DNA of 64,000 nucleotides from Endocalyx cinctus (Eukaryota > Ascomycota > Sordariomycetes > Amphisphaeriales > Apiosporaceae): assembly GCA_001600455.1 (NCBI GenBank), contig BCKC01000006.1, positions 558,001-622,000 of the forward strand, given 5' to 3'. Under the pieces are notes generated by a model that worked only from the letters and a program-made list of their open reading frames with translations, made no database searches and was not told where the DNA came from. Shown here in pieces: positions 1-11,459 of the stretch (position 1 is its first letter; every line of letters begins with the position of its first letter). Made by a program: the position numbers and the translations under genes.

Positions 1-520
1 TTTAGCTCCCGTGGCGGCGGCAGACGAGAAAATGTCTTGCCACAGCTGGTACGAGCCCGAAAAGGCTTTCTTGTTGGGGGTGACGATGCTAATCCCCTTT
101 TTCAAGAACTGCGGGTACGCTTCGGCAATATCTTGAGAACTCGTGTTGTCGATGAGGACGGACTTGGCGGGGGGCTGCGATACTAGGAGGTCGGCTAAGT
201 CGGGCACGCTCAAGGGTACTTGAGTCGAAGCTTCGAGTTGTTGGACGGCATTCTTAAGGTCGATGGGCGAGCCGATGACGGCCTTTTTGCTCGAAGATAT
301 GTAACAAAGTGAAATGTCAAGGTTGGGTCGACGAGCGGTTAGGGATACAAGCTGATCGTGGAAGCATTTTCCTACCCCTCCAACCCCTATTCATTCCAGA
401 AAGTAAACAAATAGAGATGTTAATGCAACTTATTTTTACATGGTTATACCTGCAAAGCTTGGATATAAGTAGTCACATACCAATAATGCCAACGCGGATC
501 TTGTTCACTGTCTGAGCCAT
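1..520 (-). CDS. HOM6: Homoserine dehydrogenase, 5' part (runs off left edge)
   Basis: This enzyme reduces aspartate semialdehyde to homoserine with NAD(P)H in the cytosol, on the Thr/Met/Ile pathway. Exon 1 is 481-520 and exon 2 is 1-386 (continuing off the window). The intron 387-480 starts GTATGT and ends TAG. The joined frame begins M-A-Q-T-V-N-K-I-R and forms the dinucleotide-binding glycine loop V-G-I-I-G-V-G-G-V-G directly across the splice. Further on it reads D-N-T-S-S and then S-I-V-T-P-N-K-K-A-F-S, which are typical of fungal Hom6. 142 codons are visible; the catalytic half lies outside the window. The start is the only ATG in frame with the Rossmann loop. The gene diverges from the plus-strand gene at 964, so both promoters share 443 bp. 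Family assignment is firm. Confidence 0.9.
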
Positions 521-963
521 TTTTTATTCTTCTTTGATGTTAAATTAACTGCGTAGGAGGATGAGAAAATAATTTGGTAAGTCCTCTTTCTAGAAAATCT
601 TTAATCATATTTTTCCTCGGCGTGGGGTCAAGACATGATGAAGTATTTTAGTAAGTCCCCTCTATCGGCCGATCGCGGGGCTGGCGGGGCATCAATTCAG
701 GTACTAGCTAGCCCCGTAATCTAGCCTTAAATTCACTGTGGACCTCAGCTATTCAATCCTAGTAGCCAGCCTAGCAGCCTAGTTGTAGAGCCTGAACTAC
801 ACCGCGATCAAAGCTTGAAGGAACATAGTTGATTTCCTTGTATCAGTTTACCTTGACATATATTTTATCCCTTTGCGCATTTGACCTGTAATATTTTCCT
901 ATCATAATAATAGAACGAAGAGAACCAAACGATATAGAAATAGAAAAGAGAATAACAAGGAAA
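521..963. promoter_or_regulatory. Shared divergent promoter region
   Basis: These 443 bases separate the start codons of the homoserine dehydrogenase gene (minus) and the CCDC174-like gene (plus). They must hold both promoters and 5' leaders. The part next to 964 is A-rich, as is common before fungal start codons. No specific factor site is claimed. Confidence 0.5.
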
Positions 964-2145
964 ATGCCGTTACAAGATCCAAATCTATACGGGCAGCGAC
1001 CCTCAAAAAAGCAGAAGAAAGAGATACCGCTATCGAGTTCCATAACGTTTACATCACAACTGACCTCGCTACTGTCGAATCCATCGTCTTCGTCCTCGTC
1101 TACTTCTAAGAAATCATATAATATATCCTCCTCTTCTCCTTACACCGCCGTTACGTCCACCTCTTCCACATCGAGCGGCCGTCCCCGTCCGTCCAAGAAC
1201 AAAAAAGATGATTTATTTTCTGTCAAGACGAAGACGAAACGGAAACACGACGACAAGGACGAAGATGACGACAAGAATAATAGCAAGCTGAAGTTAAAGG
1301 AAACCTTGGGAACCGAAGAGGAGAAACAAAACTTCCAGAAAACGCGTCAAAAGATGGAAGAGAAAGCGCGATTATACGCCGCCATGAAACGAGGGGACTA
1401 CATCGCGAAAGAAGGAGAGACGGGCCCTCTCGTTGACTTCGATAAGAAATGGGCCGAAAAACACCCGGAAGGATCCATGAACGGATACGCGTCATCATCG
1501 TCTAGCGAAGAGGAAGAAGAAGAAGAAGAAGAGGAAATGATGGAGTACAAAGACGAGTTCGGTCGCACCCGTCGGGGCACACGAACGGAGATGCTCCGCG
1601 AGCAACGCCGCGCGCAGCGCAGCGCCCTGGGCGCTACCGAATTAGACTCAATGGCGGCGAAGCCGACGACGGCGCCGGCCAGGCTGATCTACGGGGACGC
1701 GATCCAGAGCGCGGCGTTCGCGGTCTCGACGACGGACGAGACGGCGAAGCGGATGGAGGACCTCGCCGAGCGGAGGGATCGAACGCCGACGCCGCCGGCG
1801 GACGCGCACTTCGACGGCGGCGCCGAGATCCGCACGAAAGGCGTCGGGTTCTACCAGTTTAGCCGCGACGACGCGGCGAGGAGGCAGGAGGAGATGAAGG
1901 GTCTCGAGGCCGAGAGGAGGAATACCGAGCGCGTCAGGGCCGAGAGGGCGGCGGAGAAGGATAAGAGGCGGAGGGAGCTGGAGGAGAGGAGGAAGAGGAT
2001 AGGGAGGATTAGGGCGGAGAAGTTGGCGGAGAATTTCTTGGATGGGTTGGCGGGTGAGATGGCTGCTACTTCTTCTACTACTCCTGTCCCGCCTAATGCT
2101 AGCGGTGGGAAGGAGGATGAGAAGGGAAAGGAAGAAACAAGTTGA
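964..2145 (+). CDS. CCDC174-like (DUF4078) coiled-coil nuclear protein
   Basis: A single-exon frame of 393 residues. The N-terminal third is Ser/Thr/Lys-rich with basic stretches that could serve as nuclear localisation signals. It is followed by K-A-R-L-Y-A-A-M-K-R-G-D-Y and V-D-F-D-K-K-W. An acidic run of about nine Glu (around 185) precedes M-E-Y-K-D-E-F-G-R-T-R-R, which matches the conserved Y-x-D-x-F-G-R-T-R core of the CCDC174/DUF4078 family. Later comes G-V-G-F-Y-Q-F-S and a long Arg/Glu/Lys coiled coil (about 290-360). Animal CCDC174 is a nuclear protein linked to the exon junction complex. Whether the fungal protein does the same is inference. The ATG follows an A-rich leader and is the first in frame. 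Confidence 0.75.
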   Translation: MPLQDPNLYGQRPSKKQKKEIPLSSSITFTSQLTSLLSNPSSSSSSTSKKSYNISSSSPYTAVTSTSSTSSGRPRPSKNKKDDLFSVKTKTKRKHDDKDEDDDKNNSKLKLKETLGTEEEKQNFQKTRQKMEEKARLYAAMKRGDYIAKEGETGPLVDFDKKWAEKHPEGSMNGYASSSSSEEEEEEEEEEMMEYKDEFGRTRRGTRTEMLREQRRAQRSALGATELDSMAAKPTTAPARLIYGDAIQSAAFAVSTTDETAKRMEDLAERRDRTPTPPADAHFDGGAEIRTKGVGFYQFSRDDAARRQEEMKGLEAERRNTERVRAERAAEKDKRRRELEERRKRIGRIRAEKLAENFLDGLAGEMAATSSTTPVPPNASGGKEDEKGKEETS

Positions 2146-3306
2146 GTAGGCACTATAGAAATTTGCCTCAAAATACCATGTAGAATTTTGTCAGTACTCT
2201 CATCTATACGTATATCCATGTATTTACGGCAAGATTCACGAAAACATGATCATAGTGTTATTGATAAATATATATAACATTTATTTATTTATATATAAAA
2301 TCTTTCGACTACCTAATCCAAACTATTTAGAGTAGAGAGCAATAAAAAATAATTGCTGAAGCGCAAGAAATGATACCGGTCATTTATATATATCGTTCCT
2401 CGCGGGGTGCTGTGTATGCCTGTGTGTGTGTTGATTTGATCCATCATTAAATATAAGAAAAAAAGAAACGCCATTCGAAAATCGCTAATCCCTTTAAAAA
2501 ACCCTTTGGGAGCCTAAAACACCGAAATTCCTTAAATTTCGCTTTCGCTTTCGCTTTCACCTTTCCCTTCGTTTCCTATCATTGCGTCTTTTTTTTTTAA
2601 GCTTTTCTTTCTTTTTCTTTTCTTTTCCCCCCTTTTTTCTCCCTTCCTTTCCATTCTTTCTTTCCTCTCAACATTATATTAAAGAAAAATATTGGAATTG
2701 TACAAGGAACTCGGAAGTTAAAGGGAGACCGGGTAGGTAACGGGGAATAGGACGAGAGGGTGAGACGCCAAAAGGGATATATCGTTGAGGAGCAATAAAT
2801 AAACTCCCGCAGTTTCCCGTTATCGCGCCTTAGACCGTTGGTAGAGTATGTGTGTGTGTGTGTAACTTGTTTAGACAGGTAGCGAAGAAAGAAAAAAGAA
2901 ATGATAAAATATCGAATCGTTTCCTTTGCCTTTCCCTCCTTTATATCATAAACGCCGGAACAATGATGTCGAGATCAATAAAAAAGAAAAGGTAGAATTC
3001 CCAACCCGACCCGACCAGACCTTTTTATAACGAGGTAAAAAAAAGATAAAAACAGGGAATATGACGATGCTGGTCGATGTGATAACAAACTAGAAAAAAA
3101 TAAGGGGGGGGGAGACGGTATCCATCTACTCATTATCCTCCCCCCCTCGGCAAGATCCTCGGCAGCATTTTGGAGTCGTCGTACGTGGATGATCACGTTA
3201 TATCATCAAGGATCAAAAAGAGTACAGAGATGTATAAAGATGAGAGACAAAATAAACAAAGATGGGAAACGTAATCGTGCGCGCGGGTAGCCTTTTTTTT
3301 TTCTTT
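2146..3306. other. Intergenic, convergent 3' ends
   Basis: No gene is supported here. The region lies between two converging genes and holds their 3' untranslated parts. It has AT-rich sequence with several AATAAA-like strings, a (GCTTTC)n stretch near 2538-2559, long pyrimidine tracts (2590-2670) and a short GT run near 2848-2862. Confidence 0.6.
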
Positions 3307-5781
3307 TTAGCTTAGCAACCACATGCACCCGCAATCCGTCATATCCTTGCTGATGTCCTTGATTCCCGGGTAGAAGAACTGGTCTTCCTCATCCTCGTCG
3401 AATTCCATATTTTTCGAGCTCAGCAAACGACTCGTGATGTAATCGCCGTCGTCCTCGATCAGCTCGATGATGACCGGGTCGCCCTGATCGTTGAGCACCG
3501 GCGTCGCCGCTACGCTGCTGCCCGTGACTTCGTACTGCTGGCAGAGCGGCGGCCTCGGCGCGATGCCGGGTACCCGTCGCTCCTCCATCTTGAGCACCTT
3601 GGGGAACTTGGGGAGCTTCGTCGACGATTGCGCGCTGATGTCGGCCGAGGAGGTGGTCGTCGTCGTGGACGACGCCGACGTCGTCAGGGTAATCACGGCC
3701 GTCGTCTCCGCCGCCGTCGTGGTCGATACGGGGAGGTCCGATATCCCTTCTTCGAGCGTGTGCAGGGCGAACGGGTTCTCCCGAGCGGCCACCCCGGTGT
3801 TCGTTTCCGTCGAACCTGTCGCGGTAGCGGTCGCGCTGGCCGAGGCCGAGGCGGACGCGCTGGAGGCCCGGTCGTTGCTGTTGTTCTGGCTGACGTAGAT
3901 GAACGTCTCGAGCACGGTTTCGTTCCACGAGCAGATCCACGGCTTCTCGCCCACCTGCGCGATGCTCTTCTTGTTTTTGTCGCGCTTCTCCAACATGCGG
4001 CGCCGTTTGCTGACGACGTAGTCGTCGTCGATTATGGTTAGATCGTCCTCTCCTATAATAGCCGTTTTGTCGTATACCGTTTTAAAGTACCACGCCGGAC
4101 CCCGCGCTAGTTCGAACGTGTCGTTCACCAAAGTCAAAACTTGGCTTTGCATCCTCGGCGGCTGCATTCCGTAGGTGTATACCAAGTTCTGTATCGTGTA
4201 CGAATCGTTGTTTAAAAAGCTGAGCTCGTAAGCGGCCGTGTCGGGCGCGCCCGGGATCTTCTCGATCTGGACGCCTAGTTGGGATTTAATTAAGTCGCAG
4301 TTCCAAGCCTTGGAGAGTAGCTGGTTTTTTAAGCACATGCTTGGCGCGCGCGTAGTCTGTATGTCAATATAATAGGAGCCTTCCGCTAAATCGGGTAAAC
4401 CGGGAGGCACGGTCGTGAACGGTGGTGAAGTTTCGGATGTATATGATGCTACTTGAGGACTGGGAGGCCTAAAATACAGAGGAAAAAAAAATTTAAAAGT
4501 CAGTGTCAAAGAAAAAAAAAAAAACAAAAAGTTTCCCCATCAATGACATTCAGGAGGTACGCAAGGAGGCGGGTCGTACTTGTCTGGGAAAGGTTTTCCA
4601 ACGCGCGGTCCAAATAGAGTACCAATCACCGCTCCGAGAACGACGCCCATCATCACGAGAACAAATATAGCCAACACGAGAGCCCAGCACGGAACCACGC
4701 CCCACACTTTCCTCTTCGCCGCCGTCTTCCAGTTCGCCTTCGGTTTCTCCTCCGTCACTTCCAAAGCGGCCACGTTGATATTGTGATGGCTGGCTTCCGA
4801 GGCGAAGCTTCGGATCGACTGTCGGGACAGCGGCGAGTTTAGCACCCCCAAGTCTTCCGTCGACTCGAATTCCGGGTTTCGCGTGGCGAGGCCTAGACCA
4901 CCGGCACCGGGTATCGGTGCTACCGTCGCTATCGGCGCCAACGTTTGTAACGATGTCGCTGTCGTGGTTGTTTGCGTCTGGGGTGAAGGTTGGGGTACAT
5001 CCTCCATACCAAGCACCTTGCGGTTGTAAGTCTCCTCCGGATACCTGGTATAAGGGGGTAATTGCTCCGTGTGTCCGTCAGGCCCGATCATGTCAGCGAC
5101 CTCTTCCCCGTCCGGGCCTAGTCGACGTTGATAATTATCCGTCGTACCAGGAAATCCGATCTGGATGTTATCCTGCGCCGAACGATTACCCAACTCGTTG
5201 GCGCCCGGAACGGTGTTTTGAGGATACATCTGATACGGATGCGTCGGCCCCCGAGGTCCGTTGTAGGAGCGTTCCGACACGGGAGCCGTCGACGTGGTCG
5301 CCAGGCTCGCTGTCCTGGCGGCTCTTACGTTTTGCGGATACATGTTGTAAGGATGCGAGGGTCCGGATGGTCCGGTGTAAGGCGTTTCCGCGTTCATGGC
5401 GTTGATGACATTGGTCGTGGTGGACATGGTCGATGTGCTAGTGACCCTCGCGGGCGTGGGTCCAGTCGTGTTTTCAGTTGGCAATCCTTCGTTCCTGAGA
5501 CTTAGGGACTCGTGATGATTATGAGGCGGCTTAGCGATACTAGAAGGTCGAGGAGGGGTCACCAGGCTTAAAGGATCAGGCGCGGTGTTCGATATCCTGG
5601 CTGGGTGGGACAAATTGTTGTGATTTTGTGCAACCTCCGGTGGCCTGAACCCGTCGGAAATACCCATCGCCATCAAATCATAATCATCGTCATCGATCGC
5701 AGGATTGGCCAGCGTTATTGAAGCCCTAATCGTCGAGGACCTGCGCTCGACATCGGGTGATTTTCCATTGGATCCGTCCAT
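3307..5781 (-). CDS. Single-pass membrane protein with fungal extracellular domain (DUF7820-like)
   Basis: Two long frames join into one gene. Exon 1 is 4580-5781 and exon 2 is 3307-4468. The 111-bp intron 4469-4579 has donor GTACGA, branch-like CTGAC and acceptor TTTAG, giving 787 residues. The N-terminal part (about 1-355) is disordered and cytosolic-looking. It carries two copies of a G-P-x-G-P-x-H-P-Y-x-M-Y-P-Q-N module. One transmembrane helix follows at about 358-392. The C-terminal half has paired Cys and aromatic residues (M-C-L-K-N, W-N-C-D-L, W-I-C-S-W-N-E-T), several N-x-S/T sites, a Ser/Ala/Thr-rich stalk and a Cys-rich tail (D-C-G-C-M-W). It resembles the fungal DUF7820 group from memory. 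The donor is weak, but no other acceptor frame fits the better-looking GTACCT 18 bases on. Function is unknown. Confidence 0.72.
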
Positions 5782-8709
5782 AGCTGCGAATTTTGATTAG
5801 GGGTATTTTTTTCTTCTCTCTGTTTGGATGAATCAAAATTGATGATAATACCGTGGCAAAATCATCAGTAAAGACGGTTTGAGGAAAACGACGACCTTAA
5901 CCCCTAAGGGTCATCGAAAGTTTCTCCCCAAACGATTGAATTTCAGTACAAAATAGGTTATTAATTTTTATATACGTCAATGTCGATTTGTTACTACAAA
6001 CGAGATGAATACGCGAATTACGGTCAAATCGATCAATAATTTGATTATCTCGTGATTAACAATCGATGGGGGTTTTGTGTATGGCGAAGGATCGGTCAAA
6101 AGTTCAGGAACTTCGAATGAGCAGCGAGAGATTCAGCGGCTGTGTCATACACGAAAGTGAAATAATGAGTAGTTTAGGTAAAAAGAAAGATTGGGGGGGT
6201 GGGCAGAGGTTAGGGATGTTTAGGGAGGCTAACAGGTTAGGTGTTAAGGTTAGTTGAGAGATTATGGGGCGCTGGACATGGGGGCGGCATGGGTATACAT
6301 AGATTCACACGCTCTAACTCGCCGAGAATATATAGAATAGTGGAGTAAGAAACAGGGACAAGAAGCACGGAACTCAGGGACGCTACCTAGACGGTCAGTC
6401 CTATACTTGATTAACCTTAGTGAGTTTCGGACCTTGGGGACGGAGGTGTCTGAGGTGTGTGTGGATGTCAGGATTATCCCATTTAAACTACGAACGGAAA
6501 GACTCCTGAAGTTACTATATTGAGATTTCCAGCATTCCAGCTAGTGTGGTTCCAGCCTTGTTATGATTAATACCACCTAATAGACTAATAGACTGAGAAA
6601 TGGGCTTTGACTTTCAAAGTCCACAACTGCAGGTAGGCGGAGTTGATGGGTGATACTCGGACTAAAATCGCGTTCGTATAAGAGAGCCCATCCATCACTT
6701 TAATCTAGTCTACTCAGATCCGACAGATGGCTCTGATACTAGTGTAGCCCTTACTTACAGTAGTCGGTATATATTACAGCATGTATGAGAGAAAAAATAC
6801 GAATATTTAATTTCATCAGTCAATCAACCACCAGATAGTATTTATTATGTATACGATAGTATGATATTACTTACTACTAAGTAGTCTTTATGAGCTACTT
6901 AAGTATGTAGTGTAGTGTACACAACACAGAGTCTTATCGCACACAAAACTAACCAGATTTCTTATGCACGCTTCGTATTCATTATCATATTTAATCAATG
7001 AAACTAGGAGTATTATGTGCATACATATTGTTGGCAACTGATTTGTTCACTTGTGGATTTATTAGTATCATAACATTAAACTTGTCAGGTTTATTTACCT
7101 GTCCAAGACTCCAAGACTCCAAGTCCATCATGATGTTTCTAACCTACACCACAAAACTACAGAGGATACCGCGCAGTATAACTACACAGACATTGTCATG
7201 TCCGTAATACAGTAATATCACTGTATAACGTTACGGTTTAAGGTTCACTTTAAGCCTACTCCGACAGTGACTTAGCCAGGTTGAGTATCTAAACGGTAAG
7301 AGATCTCAGTCATTATTAGGTTCTGGTGGATACAGATGGCTAACCCCGATTCATCATCACTTTGGCATGTCCTTTTAATCATAAGGTATACGCTAGGTAT
7401 GTACCTATATCCATTATAAGTTATAGCCTACTTGGCAACCCTCCCTTGGAAACTTGGAAATGTCACGATTTGGTTTCGTCCAGCATCATCGTTCCCCTCT
7501 TATCCCATATTTCGTCTCCATTTTCTGAAAATTCTCAAACAAATACGACGAATCGATTCAATTCCAATTATTATGGTTCCTTTATTTCGCTATTACTCTT
7601 CACATTTACATAAATAATCAATTTCCCATATTAGGGAATATTGAGGGCGTTGAAAACATTGAGGCTTCGAGATGGATGGCTGAATCAAAATAAAATAACC
7701 TTGGAATAATAAAAAAATCCACCATAGAATAATTAAATAGAATGAATATAGGTATAAAAACTCTGTCCGGTTAAACTCAGCCGAGATCACCTGCACCTTA
7801 CTGGTGGAACTTTGTCCAGTTCATCTGAAAAGGTTAAAACGATGTCATAAAAGCCAGTACTTAAGCCTTAAAGTATTAAAGTATGAACTCATGAACCACA
7901 AACAAACGAAAAGGTAAAAATCAATTCTTCAGAACAAGATTCGATATTGTTGCGCACAAGGAAGAATAACACAACCACTCAGCTCTGCCGCTGCGGAATC
8001 GGTGCGGACCGTCGGCATTCCCTGCTGACCTGTCTGTCTACATAGTACCTCTTTCTTTTTTTTCTAGTGTACCACATCACCAGAAACAAAGATTCGTTCA
8101 TCCTTGGTGTCTCTTATCCAATAAAAGTAGAGATAGACCAGTCTCTTTCTAAAAACCCGCGCGGTTGTCAGGTTGTGTACCATAGTAAGGTATTCTTGAT
8201 ACTACCCAACTAACCAACCATCACTCTACTTTCCTCCTCAAACCCCACATCCCATTACCGAACGACAGTCGAGGGATCCCCGCGAAGGAATAAATTTAAG
8301 TCGCGGTCGTTGGCGAAAGACCGAAGCCTTCTGGAAAGAAGAAAAAATTAAGTAGTCTAGAGGATAGGTGTGAAAGATTTTGTCTAGTTATCGTGAGATC
8401 CTGAATTGGCAATTTACCTTACGCCCGAACCTCCTGTCAGTCATCAGATCATTTCTCACGGATGCATGGTTGCAGTGAATGCGAGAAGCGTTGGGTTAAT
8501 GTTACATGCCAACTTCAACTCGCAGAATATATAGTCCTAAAGCCTCATTCAATGTCAGTCGAGAAAGGCCGAAATTATACCAAGAGCATATCTGACGAAG
8601 CTAGTCGTCGTAACGCGGAGTGAAGAAGTTGATGTCAGTCGTCTTGCTTGCTGATATACCCTCTCGCACATAAAGTGTAACCACGATCATTGATGGACCC
8701 AAAATAGGA

Positions 8710-8907
8710 TTAGAACATGTGCCGCAGCTTGAGAGGGTCCCTACTTTGACCCAAGTCCAGTTGCATTATTTCAACCCTGTTTGATGGTTGCAGCCAGCCG
8801 CTTGTACGCGTACGTTCAAAAGTGTACCGAGAGCCAAAAATGATATCATGACACTTAGTTAATATGTTACAACCTTGTTGAATGTCATGAAAAATATTGT
8901 TATCCAT
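8710..8907 (-). pseudogene. Possible gene remnant, unknown
   Basis: A 65-codon frame from ATG to stop ends in a stretch with protein-like composition (T-S-G-W-L-Q-P-S-N-R-V-E-I-M-Q-L-D-L, then S-R-D-P-L-K-L-R-H-M-F). I cannot name a family. It lies alone in AT-rich DNA with no flanking exon that extends it. It may be a relic of a larger gene or chance. Confidence 0.2.
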
Positions 8908-9672
8908 TACGCAGCAACATAACTGTCGCTCGCTTGAATTGAGGATAGCAAATTACGACATTGTACGAGTTCACCACTCCATGGTGTTGTATCACTGATT
9001 TTTTTCTTCCTCTCTCCACATCTTGTAGCTAACGTGTTTTTTTTTAACCTCCCTCCTCCTAGTAGGGTTATAAAGCCGTGTTCGTATGTCTCATGCCTCT
9101 ACGCTTGAGTATTCGCTACTTCCCATAACTCGGGTCAATTGGTGGAACGTCACCTTCCTCCTCATCTAGGTTACCATCCTAATTGATCGGACTAACCGGT
9201 GCTTCTCGACTTTCAATAAGCACGATCTCGACTGCGGGACTTGACGCGGCCCTATTTCGATTTAGAAAAAAAACTCAGGGGTAATGATTGATCATATGTA
9301 TCCCGATAAATCCCTGCATTGAAGATAGGTTAATGTTTACTTCAACAACCCTCGGACCTTGACCAGAGGGGAGAAGATACGAACGAGCGCTTCTTTTTCT
9401 AGTTTTCTTTCCAGTATCTATACCACACCAGATAGTTTCTCAGTAGGTTATATTATAGAGCAGTGTTATTAAAATAACGAATTCAATACCTACTTGATTG
9501 AAGCTTCTCTCCCTATAGGATTTTGATTGAACAGAAATACTTTCGAATAGATAGACTGAACTCAGTAAGTATAAAAGACAATGCCAGGTTCGAATAATTT
9601 CTCGTAAAGATTAGGACCCGCTTCCTATCTACGAGGGGGCGAGGTTCTATATTTATGTAGACGAATAAGACT

Positions 9673-9921
9673 CTAGTTGCCTCCGGGGTCCTCAACACTA
9701 AGCCACTCATACTGCATTGCCCATTCTTTATTAATAACTGACAGCTCTAACACGGACAGCAAAGAATCTGGATGATTAGGTCTTAATACTAAATATACAA
9801 GACACACTTCTGGACTGTCTCGCATCAAGATAAATGCGTATGTTTTTATCATAAAGGGTTCATAGCCACAAGTCGGTAAAATTCTGATAAACAAGATTCC
9901 GAAGGACCTATGGGCTGCCAT
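9673..9921 (-). pseudogene. Possible gene remnant, unknown
   Basis: An 82-codon frame with an in-frame stop shortly upstream of its ATG. The sequence looks coding in composition (for example R-D-S-P-E-V-C-L-V-Y-L-V-L-R and K-E-W-A-M-Q-Y-E-W-L-S-V-E-D-P). No family is recognised and no splice-linked continuation is evident. It could be a small gene, a remnant or chance. Confidence 0.22.
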
Positions 9922-10028
9922 GTATGCTTAACTCTATACCACGTCTTGCACTTTTTAACAGACTTCTTCTCCATACGACACCCCTCGTAAGCGATCCAAT
10001 ATTATTTTAATCCGGACTTGTCTATAAG

Positions 10029-10290
10029 ATGGAGGTAATTGCCACAGCAGTGGCATTATTTAACATTTTAGTTAAGATGGGTAATTTCAGCTCGACTCCG
10101 TGTCATCGATACCGAAACATTGTGGAATATATACAACATATCCAAAGTCAACTTGATGTTTTTGATCACGCTCAGGGTGTAACCGAAGAGCTACCAGAAA
10201 GCGTCGAAACTAACCTCAGAGTTCCGGGTTGCCCTCCAAAATAGTGCTGCTGTCCAGGAGTCAAGTGATAATCGCCATACGTACGTGTGA
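10029..10290 (+). pseudogene. Frameshifted fragment resembling a fungal STAND-protein N-terminus
   Basis: The frame starts M-E-V-I-A-T-A-V-A-L-F-N-I-L-V-K and continues through an amphipathic helical stretch (R-N-I-V-E-Y-I-Q-H-I-Q-S-Q-L-D-V-F) to about 10215. There it leaves a plausible continuation. The next frame, from about 10216, reads S-E-F-R-V-A-L-Q-N-S-A-A-V-Q-E-S and stops at 10288-10290. The opening hydrophobic helix resembles N-terminal helical domains that fungi place before NACHT/NB-ARC or ankyrin receptors. That likeness is by eye only. No nucleotide-binding domain follows within reach; a poly(A) run and AT-rich DNA come next. If real, it is a broken 5' fragment. Confidence 0.3.
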
Positions 10291-11459
10291 TATAGATATA
10301 CCTAGTATATGTGCAAAAAAAAAAAAAAACATTATTGCCCAAAGCAATTGATAACCGACGGTAACCTATCCTCCAGAGCAGCCTCTCTCCATCGGATAGG
10401 CATCTACAGGTTCCTAATTCGGTACAGTGTAAGTATCAACCACATCAATAGCGTGCAATCTTGCCTAAGCTAGACGGCCCTACACCGAGCCGTCCATCTA
10501 CGGCAGGGCGAAGGGTACGACGATACTGATACGACTCAGGGCCGACGCATCTCTTCGCACTTTTTACCTTGACCCGAAGCCCCATCTTCACCGCCACTCG
10601 CGGCGTATATAATGTCGACGCATGAAAGTACCTGCTACGTTTCAGCGCCAAGGGCCGCGGTCGACGATAGGGATGAACGGCTCTGGTCGCCTTCCGTACG
10701 TCGCGGTCTGGTTCAAGAGCTTCGCCGTTATACCTACCCCTGCTTCTCAAAGTTGGCACAGACCCTTTACGCGACGACACTAGCCTGCGAGATTGTAGTA
10801 TGGCTCCCGACTGGACGGTCGGTGTCTGACCGCTGCTGATATAGCTAAGTTCCACGGGACAGAAGTGCTGAAAGCTTACCTAGATATCCTCTTAGCTTTC
10901 TGAGAACGATGTCTGTGTCGATAGTGAAGGGGATCTATTTTGGATTATCCCGCACTTCATAATAATTATATATTTAGAGCAATTTTTAAAAACGGTTGGA
11001 GTCTCTCAAGATGTAGTACCAAAGACGTAGGAATCAGTATGTCTTATATGGTGGTCCGTGCATAGTTACCAAAGGGAATATCTTTATGGTAGTGCATTGG
11101 ATCTCCAAATGTAATAATTACGACACCCCTCCCCTCCAACCTCTCTCCGAGTAGCAAAATACATCATAAGTATCAATGCCGAGTCATTTTACTGGGGGGA
11201 AGATGAACCAAGCCTGAGAAAAGGGGCGATTACGCTCGACTCAGCTGACAGGAGTATCCATACGTATCCTCACCCACAACCCCGCACTGTGGTCAAGTTG
11301 TTCTGCAGATCGAATACGAGAAGGGAACGTAAGAGAAGGTTCGGACATTAAATTTAGCCCGTCATCCTAGTTATTATTGATCGCCACGCTGGGGAGTTAC
11401 CGTTGCAATTTTTTTTTTTCGTCTGGGCGACCGTAAGACGGCCCTCCGGCAGCAAAAAA

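Larger units (their letters stand above)
5782..11459. other. 5.7 kb gene-poor AT-rich stretch
   Basis: No intact gene of ordinary length can be supported. The DNA is AT-rich with frequent stops in all frames. A more GC-rich island at about 10440-10860 is open in more than one frame but matches no family I know. Short frames with protein-like composition lie at 8710-8907, 9673-9921 (both minus) and 10029-10290 (plus, frameshifted). Together they suggest an accessory region with decayed genes, but no transposon ends or target duplications were seen. Confidence 0.5.

Noticed and set aside
3389..4041. Long open frames on both strands overlapping the membrane protein's second exon
   Set aside because: They are Arg/Gly/Val-rich shadows produced by GC-rich codons of the real minus-strand gene and have no family features.
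10445..10855. 136-codon minus-strand frame in a GC-richer island
   Set aside because: Arg/Ser-rich with no motif, and frames on the opposite strand are equally open. Not enough to call a gene.
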